DNA from: Pseudomonadota bacterium
Lineage (GTDB): Bacteria > Pseudomonadota > Gammaproteobacteria > Steroidobacterales > Steroidobacteraceae
Length of the DNA stretch: 7,682 bases
NCBI GenBank assembly: GCA_021850555.1
Contig: JAJZLX010000050.1
Location: 1 to 7,682, forward strand
Reading direction: 5' to 3'
Of this stretch, positions 1 through 6,741 are shown piece after piece. Numbering within the stretch: the stretch's first letter is position 1; each line of letters opens with the position of its first letter. Under the pieces are notes generated by a model. The model had not been told where the DNA came from, ran no database searches, and saw nothing but the letters and a program-made list of their open reading frames with translations. A program made the translations under genes and the position numbers.

Positions 1-438
1 CAAGCCATGGACCGGATCCTGCTCTACATGCGCGAAGACCACGGGATCTCGATCTGGAATACCCCGATCGACGGCAAATGCATGCCGAACTTCAAAAATC
101 ACTGCTACACCGGCCGCAAGGCCGTCATTGCCGCCGAACTGCTGCACGTGCGGGTCGTGCCCACGGTCTTTTTATACGTCCCAGGCGGGACCCCCGCCCA
201 GGACCTGTGGATGCGGGTCAGCACCGGGTTCACCGACGAGCAGGCGCTGTCCGGGCGGATCGTCTCGTTCTTCACCGCCTATCGGCGCGCGCTGCTCGAG
301 GGGATTCACAACGGTATCGACGGCACTCCGCCGGTCGATTTCTCGTCAAGACCCGCCTCCGGGGTCGCAGCCGGGGTCACCGCGCATCCGATACCGGTGC
401 CGACTGCAAAAGACGTGCGCAGGCTTTTGGCGCATTGA
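1..438 (+). CDS. traF: TraF, conjugal pilus assembly protein (3' end, partial)
   Basis: The frame is open from base 1 to the TGA at 436-438, giving the last 145 residues. The first ATG (base 7) is preceded by open in-frame codons, and F-like TraF proteins are much longer, so the true start lies upstream. The visible part is the C-terminal half of a thioredoxin-like fold: a helix ending MREDHGISI, a strand ending in PIDG (compare the SVDG of F TraF), then VVPTVFLYVP, where P54 of the partial protein sits at the usual cis-proline site facing the active site. Any CxxC motif would lie before the window. TraF is a periplasmic protein needed for F-pilus assembly. The tail of about 50 residues is rich in Pro, Ala and Val. 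Downstream traH starts after 34 bp, so the genes are probably one operon. The identification rests on the motif pattern plus the adjacent traH and traG. Confidence 0.82.
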   Translation, partial: QAMDRILLYMREDHGISIWNTPIDGKCMPNFKNHCYTGRKAVIAAELLHVRVVPTVFLYVPGGTPAQDLWMRVSTGFTDEQALSGRIVSFFTAYRRALLEGIHNGIDGTPPVDFSSRPASGVAAGVTAHPIPVPTAKDVRRLLAH

Positions 439-472
439 TTACCTATAGGGGATTGGCCGTACCGAGGTTTCC

Positions 473-2146
473 ATGTTCTCACGACGTACAAGCGCGTTTC
501 CGGTCTTGCTCGCCCTGGCGGGCATGGCTTTTTTATCCGCCGCCGGTACCGCGCGCGCGGGCGGCATCGGCGGGGCGCTCTCGAGTCTGCTCTCCGGCGC
601 CGGGGTCTCGGCGAACGGGCCGGGGTACTTCAGCTCAGAGGCCCGCGGCGTCTATCTCATGGGCGGCGCCGATGTGCGCTTCCCCACCCGCACCTCCCCG
701 ACGCTGCTCAGCGTCAATCCGCCCTACGTCTATGCCGGCTGCGGCGGAATCTCCGCCTACTTCGGGGGCATGTCGTACATCAACGGCAGTCAGATCAAGC
801 AGCTCATCCAGGAAATCGCTCAGAACTCCATCGGCTTGGTCTCGATGCTCGCGATCAAGGAGCTCTGCCCGCAGTGCGCGGACGTGATCTCCGAGATGCA
901 GGCGACCGCGCAGAAGGCGGCCGACCTCTCGATCAGCTCCTGCTCGATGTCGAAGTGGCTGATTCAAAAGGGCGCCGGTCTCATGGGCGGCACCGCGAAC
1001 TTTTCGGACAACACACAATCGACGCTCGCGGCAACCGATGCGGCCATGGGCAAGAGCTCAGGCTACCTCGCCGACATGTACAACGGCGTGAACGATGCCG
1101 CCAACTTCCTCAACAACATCGACAGCGATATCACCGCCCAGGAGAAGGCAGCCGGCGTGAACCCGAATTCGCAGGTCGGACAGGCAACGCTCTGCGCCAG
1201 CGGCGGGGAGTGCAATACGGTGTGGAACCTGCTCGATCAGAGCGATCTTGGAAATTCCACGGCCCCCGAGGTGATCTGGGACAAGACGCTCCTGATGAAC
1301 CTGATCGGCACCAAGGTAGTGTGCCCGAAGGGAGGCAGCTGCCCGCAGCTGCCGAATACGGGATTTGAGATCTATCCGGCCACTCTTGGAATCGCCGGCG
1401 CCAGCGGCCCGGCCGGATCCATGTACAACGTATACCGGCTCTTCCTCTGCGGCATGAACTGGCGGACCTCAGGCAAGAGCGCAGCGGTCCAGCAGGTCAT
1501 CGACTATTACTGCGGCGGGGTGAATAAGTCGCAACAAGCCGGTACGGGGTTCTCGAAACTCGTGGTCTTCCAGTGCGGGGACTCCGATCTGTACTCGAAC
1601 CCAGCAGTCCCCTGCACCGACATCGTGCGCGAACCGCTCGAGCAGAGCCTGCTCGGGAACACTGAGGGCTATCTGCCGTATGTCGCCAATATCCTCGATC
1701 AAGGCGTGCAGGAGGTGATCAACAATCAGCCGCTCGACAACCAGGTCATCGCGCTGCTTCAGATCGTGCCGGCGCCGCTTTACCAGGCGGTCAATGCGGC
1801 GGCCGTATTCCCCTCGGCCTCGCAGGAGATGGTGATGAGCATGAGCGTCTATACCGCCGATCTCCTGGTGGACGATGAAATAAGGCACATCGCCCGTACC
1901 GCAGGCCGGTTACAGGCAAGCTCCGAAATTCCGCAGGCACAGATCACGCAGCTCTACCGGTTCTTGGGCGCCATGATCGCTCAGGCCAAGGAGAACAACA
2001 AATCCTTCATGACCTCCATCCAGATGCAGCAGACCCTGATGCAGCAGATCCGCGAGATCAATTCCGCCGTGGCGCGCGAAACCGTCTCCCAAGGGCTGCT
2101 CGGGGCCTCGCAATTCGGGCTCGTCGTGACGCAACGGCAGCAGTAA
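473..2146 (+). CDS. traH: TraH, conjugative pilus assembly / mating-pair stabilisation protein
   Basis: This 557-aa exported protein has a classic signal peptide: basic MFSRR, a hydrophobic core at residues 9-24, and a likely cut after the A-R-A at 27-29. The TraH signature follows at residues 89-104, GCGGISAYFGGMSYIN, and then a helical segment ending in LCPQCADVISEMQ. The C-terminal 90 or so residues (about 470-538) are Gln/Glu/Ile-rich and likely coiled coil, as in F TraH. The protein has many cysteines, so disulfides in the periplasm are expected; the TraF upstream is thioredoxin-like and could act on it. F TraH is about 458 aa, so this one is about 100 residues longer, mainly in the middle (roughly 200-390). 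The start at 473 is supported by GAGG at 464-467, five bases upstream. TraH belongs to the envelope-spanning F-pilus assembly complex. traG follows after 13 bp. Confidence 0.93.
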   Translation: MFSRRTSAFPVLLALAGMAFLSAAGTARAGGIGGALSSLLSGAGVSANGPGYFSSEARGVYLMGGADVRFPTRTSPTLLSVNPPYVYAGCGGISAYFGGMSYINGSQIKQLIQEIAQNSIGLVSMLAIKELCPQCADVISEMQATAQKAADLSISSCSMSKWLIQKGAGLMGGTANFSDNTQSTLAATDAAMGKSSGYLADMYNGVNDAANFLNNIDSDITAQEKAAGVNPNSQVGQATLCASGGECNTVWNLLDQSDLGNSTAPEVIWDKTLLMNLIGTKVVCPKGGSCPQLPNTGFEIYPATLGIAGASGPAGSMYNVYRLFLCGMNWRTSGKSAAVQQVIDYYCGGVNKSQQAGTGFSKLVVFQCGDSDLYSNPAVPCTDIVREPLEQSLLGNTEGYLPYVANILDQGVQEVINNQPLDNQVIALLQIVPAPLYQAVNAAAVFPSASQEMVMSMSVYTADLLVDDEIRHIARTAGRLQASSEIPQAQITQLYRFLGAMIAQAKENNKSFMTSIQMQQTLMQQIREINSAVARETVSQGLLGASQFGLVVTQRQQ

Positions 2147-2159
2147 AAGAGCGCCCACC

Positions 2160-4979
2160 ATGCGTAAAACCTGGTTCTTTCTGATCTGCGGCCTGCTAGC
2201 AAGTCCTGCGGCTCTCGCCGGCAGCATGAACCCCGTGGGCCACAACGCCTGGGATTACTATGTGTTCGGCGACGGACCGGCCATCTACCACATTTTGGAG
2301 TCGATCAAGCTCCTCATGTTGCCGGCGGTCGGTGGCGGCATGTTTCAGGGCTTGCTCATTGCCATCGCGCTCCTCGGCGGGTTTCTCGTGATCGTCGAGG
2401 CGGGCTTCTCCCCGAGTAAGGGGACGGAGAGACTGATCGGGTATTTCCTCGTGCTCGCGTTCGTGGTGTTTCTCACGATGGGGGCTCGTGTGAATGTCAC
2501 CATCGACGATAATGCGAACGGGTACTACAACACGGTGCCGGGTGTGCCGGCCATCGTCGGCGTCCCGGCGGCCGTGATCTCGGAAATCGGCTATAAGCTC
2601 GAGCGGGGAATCGAACAGGATTTCTCCATCCCGGATGGACTTAAGGTCTCGAAGAGCGGAATGTATGACGTGATGGGAAGAACCCTGAAGGACGCGAATC
2701 GCATGGTTATCACGGACCCGAACTTGAGACGCGACCTCACCGGGTATGTTGAGAACTGCGTGGTACCTGAGATCGGCCTCGGCCGGGTGAGTGTCGAGCA
2801 GCTGATGAACTCGAGCGATCTGCTTACTACGTTCGGGCAGGCTGCGACCCCCTCGCTCCTTACCCCATACTACCCTGTCGGCACAGGCGGGTTCCCCTCG
2901 GTGCTGTCGGACCAAGGCACTCTCGAGCGGTGCCAGACCGCGTATGGATCCATCTCTCCTGATCTGCAAAATTACGCCAATGCGCTCGTGAATGCGCAAA
3001 CCGCCGAGTGGCAGTCGACGGGCATCATGGTCCCATTCGGTACGGCGATGCAGGACGTGCTCGAAGAGGCGGCAGCCGGCGGGGGCGGAAACCCGACCGT
3101 CAGCGGCTACTCGAATCCGGAGAGCTACATCCTGCAGAGCGCACTCATCAACACCTCCCGCCCGGCCTTCCAGCACGCGGCCGCCGAGCTCGGAGAGAAC
3201 CCCGTCATGCTCTCGACCGCGATCTCGCAGGCAGACCAGGCGCAGCGCTCGAGCTGGTACACGACCGTTACAGTGTTCCATAACATGATCGGGTACGTGT
3301 ACATCGTGCTGCAGGCGTTCGTACTCGCACTGGTGCCCATCATCGCAGCAATGCTCCTCATACCCGGACTCGGCGGGAAGATCTTCCTCAACTATCTGCA
3401 GGTGCTGCTCTGGCTCGTATTGTGGGGACCGCTCTTTGCGGTGGACAACTTCGTCGCTGCCCTGAACGGGGGCATGCAACTGCACAACCTGCTCGCGCCC
3501 GGTCTTTCGATGATGAATTCGATGGCCATGTCAAAAGCCACGATCGATCTGAGCTTGGCCGCGAGTTTTCTCGGCACGCTCATCCCGCTGCTCGCCTGGG
3601 GGATAGTCAAAGGCTCATTCGCCTTCACGGAGTTCATCCTGACGGGTATGGGCACCTCGTTTGGCCAGCAGGCCGGCATGATCGCGGCGAGCGGCAACGT
3701 GTCCCTCGGCAATACCTCACTCGATAATGTCGGCATGGACAAGTACTCGACGTCCATCACGTCCGATATCGGCGACAGCGGGGTGAACTCGATCATCGGC
3801 GCTGGCACGCTGAGTTCGACAGCACAGCTCGGTGGCTACAATGCAATGGCCGGCAGAACCGATGTGACGGCGCGCGGTGGATTGCAGAGGTCGTACTCGG
3901 TGCAGGTCGGCAATACCCGGATAGAGAATCTGAGCAGAAGCCAAGCGCAGAGCATCAAGACCGACATGGCCCAGAGGGCGAATACGCTCGAGAGCTTCGG
4001 CCACGAGGTATCGGATGGACTGAATCGGATGCAGAACAATATCCAGCGGTACGGGATCCACACCGCCGGCCAGGCCGCGCTCGCGGCAAAAGCCGCTCAC
4101 GACTACAGCGAGGCCGCGAAGCTCATGAGTGCGCACGGGATTCGTGGAAATCTCAGCGGGGATGTTGGGGCCGGGGATGGGGGTAAGTCTCTCGGAGTGG
4201 GCGCAGACGCTAATCTGAATGGGCAAATCGAGAAGGCGAAAGACCTTATCGGCAGAGCGAATGAGGATTCCTCGAAGTTGTTACAGGAGCAACACCAGTA
4301 CGCTCATGAGCATGGTACGTCGAGCTCGAGCGGGTGGGACGACAAGAGCGCATCCTCCTCGGCATATCGGCAGCAGTATGACCGGAGTGTCTCACGCGCG
4401 CACGACGAGCTGTCCTCACTGTCCCGTACGGTGTCCGACATGAAGAACGTACAAGTTTCGGAAGGGTATACGCAAACGGAGAGCCAGACGGTGCTGCCGT
4501 CGGCTGGATCCGCTGGATCGCCGGGCAGTGTCGCGGTGGGTGCGGGAAGCACATTGGGCCAATTTACGGGTCAGCGAGCGATGTCTTCCGCGGGTGCGCG
4601 CGAATTGGTATCGGGTGCTGATCGTGCGGCGAGCGATGCGAATTGGGCGGCGAATGGCGTCCCTGGCGCTCAGGCGGCAGCAGGGGAGGCTATCGGTTCC
4701 GACAGGGCGGCGGTCGGAGCGGCGCAGGGGACGGTGCGCGGACCTGGAGTGACCAGGGCGGGTATTGTGCATACGGCCAGCGTGATCAGAAAGAATGAGA
4801 CGTTCCATAACATGGATATTGAAGGTTCGACGATCATCCAGTCCCGACACGTCAAGAGGAATGCCGTTGCGGTCAGGACCTCGAATGTGCTCGACGCGCT
4901 GCAGAATGGCGGCGTTCCAGTGCACATCGGCCGCTCGCCTAGGCAGATTGACTCTGTCTTTGCGAATGAGGATATGTAG
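2160..4979 (+). CDS. traG: TraG, conjugative pilus assembly and mating-pair stabilisation protein
   Basis: At 939 aa it is almost the same length as F TraG (938). The N-terminal half is an inner-membrane domain with segments near residues 62-82, 92-109, 377-401, 408-430 and 464-485. The periplasmic loop carries GYVENCVVPEI (C200) and a second cysteine, C258, a pair matching the NCV...C pattern of F TraG. The C-terminal half (from about 490) is Ser/Ala/Gly/Gln-rich; its SVSRAHDELSSLSR stretch (about 743) resembles F TraG. In F the N-terminal half is needed for pilus assembly, while the C-terminal part acts in mating-pair stabilisation and entry exclusion. The last 60-70 residues look less repetitive and may fold. 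Unusually, residues 1-21 read as a cleavable signal peptide (MRKTW, a hydrophobic core, then ALAG), which F TraG lacks. The ribosome site is weak (AAGAG at 2147-2151), so coupling to traH, which ends 13 bp upstream, is likely. Confidence 0.93.
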   Translation: MRKTWFFLICGLLASPAALAGSMNPVGHNAWDYYVFGDGPAIYHILESIKLLMLPAVGGGMFQGLLIAIALLGGFLVIVEAGFSPSKGTERLIGYFLVLAFVVFLTMGARVNVTIDDNANGYYNTVPGVPAIVGVPAAVISEIGYKLERGIEQDFSIPDGLKVSKSGMYDVMGRTLKDANRMVITDPNLRRDLTGYVENCVVPEIGLGRVSVEQLMNSSDLLTTFGQAATPSLLTPYYPVGTGGFPSVLSDQGTLERCQTAYGSISPDLQNYANALVNAQTAEWQSTGIMVPFGTAMQDVLEEAAAGGGGNPTVSGYSNPESYILQSALINTSRPAFQHAAAELGENPVMLSTAISQADQAQRSSWYTTVTVFHNMIGYVYIVLQAFVLALVPIIAAMLLIPGLGGKIFLNYLQVLLWLVLWGPLFAVDNFVAALNGGMQLHNLLAPGLSMMNSMAMSKATIDLSLAASFLGTLIPLLAWGIVKGSFAFTEFILTGMGTSFGQQAGMIAASGNVSLGNTSLDNVGMDKYSTSITSDIGDSGVNSIIGAGTLSSTAQLGGYNAMAGRTDVTARGGLQRSYSVQVGNTRIENLSRSQAQSIKTDMAQRANTLESFGHEVSDGLNRMQNNIQRYGIHTAGQAALAAKAAHDYSEAAKLMSAHGIRGNLSGDVGAGDGGKSLGVGADANLNGQIEKAKDLIGRANEDSSKLLQEQHQYAHEHGTSSSSGWDDKSASSSAYRQQYDRSVSRAHDELSSLSRTVSDMKNVQVSEGYTQTESQTVLPSAGSAGSPGSVAVGAGSTLGQFTGQRAMSSAGARELVSGADRAASDANWAANGVPGAQAAAGEAIGSDRAAVGAAQGTVRGPGVTRAGIVHTASVIRKNETFHNMDIEGSTIIQSRHVKRNAVAVRTSNVLDALQNGGVPVHIGRSPRQIDSVFANEDM

Positions 4980-5162
4980 CGCTTATCCGTTTTCTGAAGG
5001 GGGTATGGCGGAGCGTATAAGTCTTTGAATTAACGCGTAATTGCAGACCGAACGCCATTTCCGAGCGCGCGTCGGATAAAAATTCTACGCATCGGGATCG
5101 TGGGCATATACTACGCGCTGATGGCGCGGAACATGCGCGGCTGAATGGAGAGGAGGAGGGGG
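4980..5162. other. 183-bp gap between traG and the small membrane gene
   Basis: There is no credible coding sequence and no GC hairpin with a T-run, so traG shows no terminator here. Noted elements are GGATAAAAATT at 5074-5084, which resembles the core of the 20-bp repeats on the opposite strand; a short CGCGC/GCGCG hairpin (5114-5128); TATACT at 5107-5112, -10-like but with no good -35; and the AGGAGGAGG ribosome site at 5151-5159. Confidence 0.4.
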
Positions 5163-5420
5163 ATGATTCACGAATTGGCTGTGTTGAAAAAGCCTGTCTC
5201 GGCTTGGTTCTGCCTACTGGTTTTTGGGGGGCCGGTGGCGCTCCTGTCGCTGGTTTGGTGGATGGGTAAGCGGGGGTGGATCAAACTTGCTGACGATGAC
5301 GATACCAACGGGTACCGGGGACGTCGCAATCCTGCTACTGGGCTTAGGATGATGCGATACGGTGGTACAGACATTGGGGGCAATCCGTATGGAACGGGCA
5401 AGATGTTCTCTGACGAGTGA
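5163..5420 (+). CDS. small single-pass membrane protein of unknown function
   Basis: This 85-aa frame begins at the ATG at 5163, six bases after a very strong ribosome site (AGGAGGAGG, 5151-5159). An in-frame ATG at 5145 lies upstream of that site and is less likely. Residues 1-10 are short and mildly basic, residues 14-34 form one hydrophobic helix ending VWWMGKRGW, then comes an acidic patch D44-D47. The tail has the pattern NPATGL (56-61), then TDIGGNPYG (69-77), a glycine-rich motif that looks conserved and that I recall in other small uncharacterised proteins; this is memory, not a search. It lies 183 bp after traG in the same direction and converges on the minus-strand gene ending at 5452. 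The strong ribosome site argues for real expression. Function is unknown; a membrane accessory protein of the transfer region is possible. Confidence 0.65.
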   Translation: MIHELAVLKKPVSAWFCLLVFGGPVALLSLVWWMGKRGWIKLADDDDTNGYRGRRNPATGLRMMRYGGTDIGGNPYGTGKMFSDE

Positions 5421-5451
5421 GGGCTGGCATCCGCATGATCGTCTGGTATGT

Positions 5452-5946
5452 CTAGGCGACGACAGGCTGAGCAGACGACTCGTCTCCTACTTTTGTTTCT
5501 GGTGGACTTCCGGGACGCTGCTGTCCGAGCTGATTGATCAAGCCGCTCACGTACTCTGTCCCCATCCGGGTGCGCAGCGCGTCGATCGGCGCGCGATCGC
5601 CCAAGGATGACTGAGGGGTCACGAGCCAGAGCCCTGCCTGCTCGGTGCCGAGGTGGGTAGCCGCCCGCGTGTAGGCCCGCGCCACTGCAAAGAGCAAATC
5701 CGATTCGCGAGCGCCCAGCGCATCGCCGGCTTCGAGGGTCTCGAAGTCCACCCCTAAGAAGTTCGCCAGGTACTTGTCCGAGACGCCGATTGCCTTGGCG
5801 ACGGCGCGCAGGCTCGTCCGCGGCAGACCGGCTTCGATAAGGGCGTGCCATGCAAGTCCGCCAGAGGGCGGATTCTTAAGCGCCAGCACCTGCTTCAGCG
5901 ACGTGGCACGCTTTGGGATGAGACGAAGCTTCAAGTTCGACGACAT
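5452..5946 (-). CDS. DUF2384 antitoxin-like DNA-binding protein (Xre/MbcA/ParS family), orphan
   Basis: This 164-aa protein starts at the ATG whose complement is CAT at 5944-5946. Seven bases upstream on that strand is GAGGGA, a good ribosome site; longer in-frame starts up to 6072 lack one and run through the promoter region. Residues about 34-72 form a helical segment resembling the Xre-like N-terminal part of the family (LRAVAKAIGVSDKYLANFLG). Residues 80-140 fit the toxin-binding C-terminal domain: RESDLLFAVARAY, then the W-L-x-x-P element AGLWLVTPQSSLGDRAPIDAL, then GTEYVSGLINQL. Family members usually repress their own operon and neutralise an adjacent RES-domain toxin that modifies NAD+. 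No RES toxin lies next to it: downstream is the convergent gene at 5163-5420. It may therefore serve as a stand-alone regulator of the divergent promoter it shares with the exported protein at 6032. Confidence 0.8.
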   Translation of the reverse strand: MSSNLKLRLIPKRATSLKQVLALKNPPSGGLAWHALIEAGLPRTSLRAVAKAIGVSDKYLANFLGVDFETLEAGDALGARESDLLFAVARAYTRAATHLGTEQAGLWLVTPQSSLGDRAPIDALRTRMGTEYVSGLINQLGQQRPGSPPETKVGDESSAQPVVA

Positions 5947-5961
5947 TTTTTTATCCCTCGA
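5942..5961. repeat. 20-bp repeat, copy A (at the start codon of the DUF2384 gene)
   Basis: The plus strand reads GAC-A-T7-ATCCC-TCGA. It matches 7127-7146 at 18 of 20 positions in the same orientation; the two differences are the third base (C against A) and the seventeenth (T against G). On the minus strand this copy includes the ribosome site (GAGGGA) and start codon of the DUF2384 gene, so a protein bound here would block translation start or early transcription of that gene. Confidence 0.7.
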
Positions 5962-5973
5962 TACTCCGGATTC

Positions 5974-6006
5974 TTTTTTATAGCGAATGCCGTTACCTAT
6001 AAAAAA
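5974..6006. promoter_or_regulatory. symmetric divergent promoter/operator with perfect 10-bp inverted repeat
   Basis: The arms TTTTTTATAG (5974-5983) and CTATAAAAAA (5997-6006) are exact inverse complements separated by 13 bp. On the plus strand TATAAA (5998-6003) is a good -10 box with TTTTTA (5975-5980) exactly 17 bp upstream. On the minus strand the same layout appears: -10 TATAAA (complement of 5977-5982) and -35 TTTTTA (complement of 6000-6005), again 17 bp apart. The -35 boxes are weak (3 of 6 consensus bases). Predicted starts near 6010 (+) and 5970 (-) leave leaders of just over 20 nt for the exported protein and the DUF2384 gene. One dimeric regulator could cover both promoters; the DUF2384 protein is the obvious candidate, by inference. 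Confidence 0.6.
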
Positions 6007-6021
6007 AAAAGAGGTCATTCG

Positions 6022-6031
6022 GAGAGCTCTC
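6022..6031 (+). promoter_or_regulatory. ribosome-binding site of the 6032 gene inside a 10-bp palindrome
   Basis: GGAG at 6021-6024 lies seven bases before the ATG at 6032 and decides that start over the in-frame ATG at 5987, which sits within the promoter. The bases 6022-6031, GAGAGCTCTC, are a perfect palindrome ending directly at the start codon, so two copies of the leader could pair or a dimeric protein could bind there. Confidence 0.55.
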
Positions 6032-6718
6032 ATGCAGATATCGGGTAGACGCATCGCCGCGACAGTCGTCACGGGTATTTTTTATCTCAGCCTGGCCGGA
6101 GCCCCAGCCTGGGCGGCAGGAAGCCCCCTTGGTGACCTTGGCGTCCCGATTGGATCCACAGGCACAGGTGTCTCCTGCTCGCGGGCGGTGAAGGAGATAT
6201 TGCCGAAAGGCTGGCGGCTCGAACTCCCTGGGGCGCCGGCGATGTGCAGATCGGTTTCCTGGAGGGCGGGGGATTCGGCGCTCGAGGTATACGAGCGGAT
6301 CGGCGCGCAGAGCGGACTCGCGGTGGTCGCCGATGTGGGCTCGAGGATCGTGATGCTCGGCACCCGGGCGTCGATCGCTGGCGAGCATGATACGCACGCA
6401 CCGAGGCTGAGCGGACCGCATGCGTTCGTGGACACGTCCGTGCGCGCGCCGCTTAAGGCGATCGCGACCCACTACAAGCTGAGGCTCCAATGCGCTTCCG
6501 CGTGTGATCGGTCGCTACCAGGCCCTGTGACTCTGATGCTCGGGGGAGATATCGGCGAGGACGCAAGACTGCTCGAGCGATCACTCGGACCGCTCGAGCC
6601 GCTGCGGATCACAGAAGATCCGGTCACACGCGTACTGGATGTACGCCCGGCTTCCCAGGCAAGTTTCGCGGTCGATTTTCCGCGTCCGAGGAAACCCTGG
6701 TGGCGGCGATGGTTCTGA
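6032..6718 (+). CDS. exported protein with TcpQ-like and secretin N0/STN-like repeats
   Basis: This 228-aa protein has a signal peptide (hydrophobic residues 9-24, likely cut after A-W-A at 26-28). Two related alpha/beta units follow. Residues about 49-111 (KGWRLELPG, VSWRAGDSALEVYERIGAQSGL, then strands to IVMLGT) resemble the TcpQ/PilL type domain. Residues about 131-206 (FVDTSVRAPLKAIATHYKL, VTLMLGG, a leucine-rich helix, then VTRVLDVRP) follow the plan of the secretin N0/STN domain. Four cysteines, C49, C72, C154 and C158, could form disulfides. The protein ends in the strongly basic, aromatic tail RKPWWRRWF. Such domains usually act in the periplasm beside secretins or pilus and secretion channels, so a role at the outer-membrane end of the transfer machine is plausible. 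The domain assignment rests on pattern recognition only. It converges on the minus-strand gene ending 23 bp away. Confidence 0.72.
   Translation: MQISGRRIAATVVTGIFYLSLAGAPAWAAGSPLGDLGVPIGSTGTGVSCSRAVKEILPKGWRLELPGAPAMCRSVSWRAGDSALEVYERIGAQSGLAVVADVGSRIVMLGTRASIAGEHDTHAPRLSGPHAFVDTSVRAPLKAIATHYKLRLQCASACDRSLPGPVTLMLGGDIGEDARLLERSLGPLEPLRITEDPVTRVLDVRPASQASFAVDFPRPRKPWWRRWF
6571..6599. repeat. perfect 9-bp inverted repeat within the exported-protein gene
   Basis: GCTCGAGCG (6571-6579) and CGCTCGAGC (6591-6599) are exact inverse complements with an 11-bp spacer. They fall in codons for the repeated leucine-glutamate stretches near residues 180-190. No T-run follows, so this is not an intrinsic terminator; it may be a by-product of the repeated CTCGAG codon pair. 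Confidence 0.45.
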
Positions 6719-6741
6719 TCCGCACATCCGCCCCGGGTGAA

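Noticed and set aside
2196..3485. Long open frame (429 codons) on the minus strand opposite traG
   Set aside because: It mirrors the codon pattern of traG, is rich in Arg and His, has no recognisable motif, and lies fully inside a confident gene.
4983..5025. CTTAT...ATAAG pairing after traG as a terminator
   Set aside because: A 5-bp AT-rich stem with a loop of about 30 nt and no T-run does not qualify.
5483..5510. AGACG-ACT-CGTCT hairpin followed by CCTACTTTTG as a terminator for the small membrane gene
   Set aside because: The stem is only 5 bp with a 3-nt loop, the T-run is broken and distant, and it lies in the 3' coding end of the opposite gene.
5168..5851. Minus-strand open frame (227 codons), checked as a possible RES toxin partner for the DUF2384 gene
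   Set aside because: It overlaps the DUF2384 gene and the small membrane gene, is dominated by Arg, Ser and Pro, and shows no RES-like motif.
5987..6031. Upstream in-frame ATG for the exported protein
   Set aside because: It lies within the predicted promoter, has no ribosome site, and would put charged residues ahead of a clean signal peptide; 6032 has a good GGAG.
5947..6072. Longer N-terminus for the DUF2384 protein
   Set aside because: It would read through the symmetric promoter and lacks a ribosome site; the start at 5946 has GAGGGA at good spacing.
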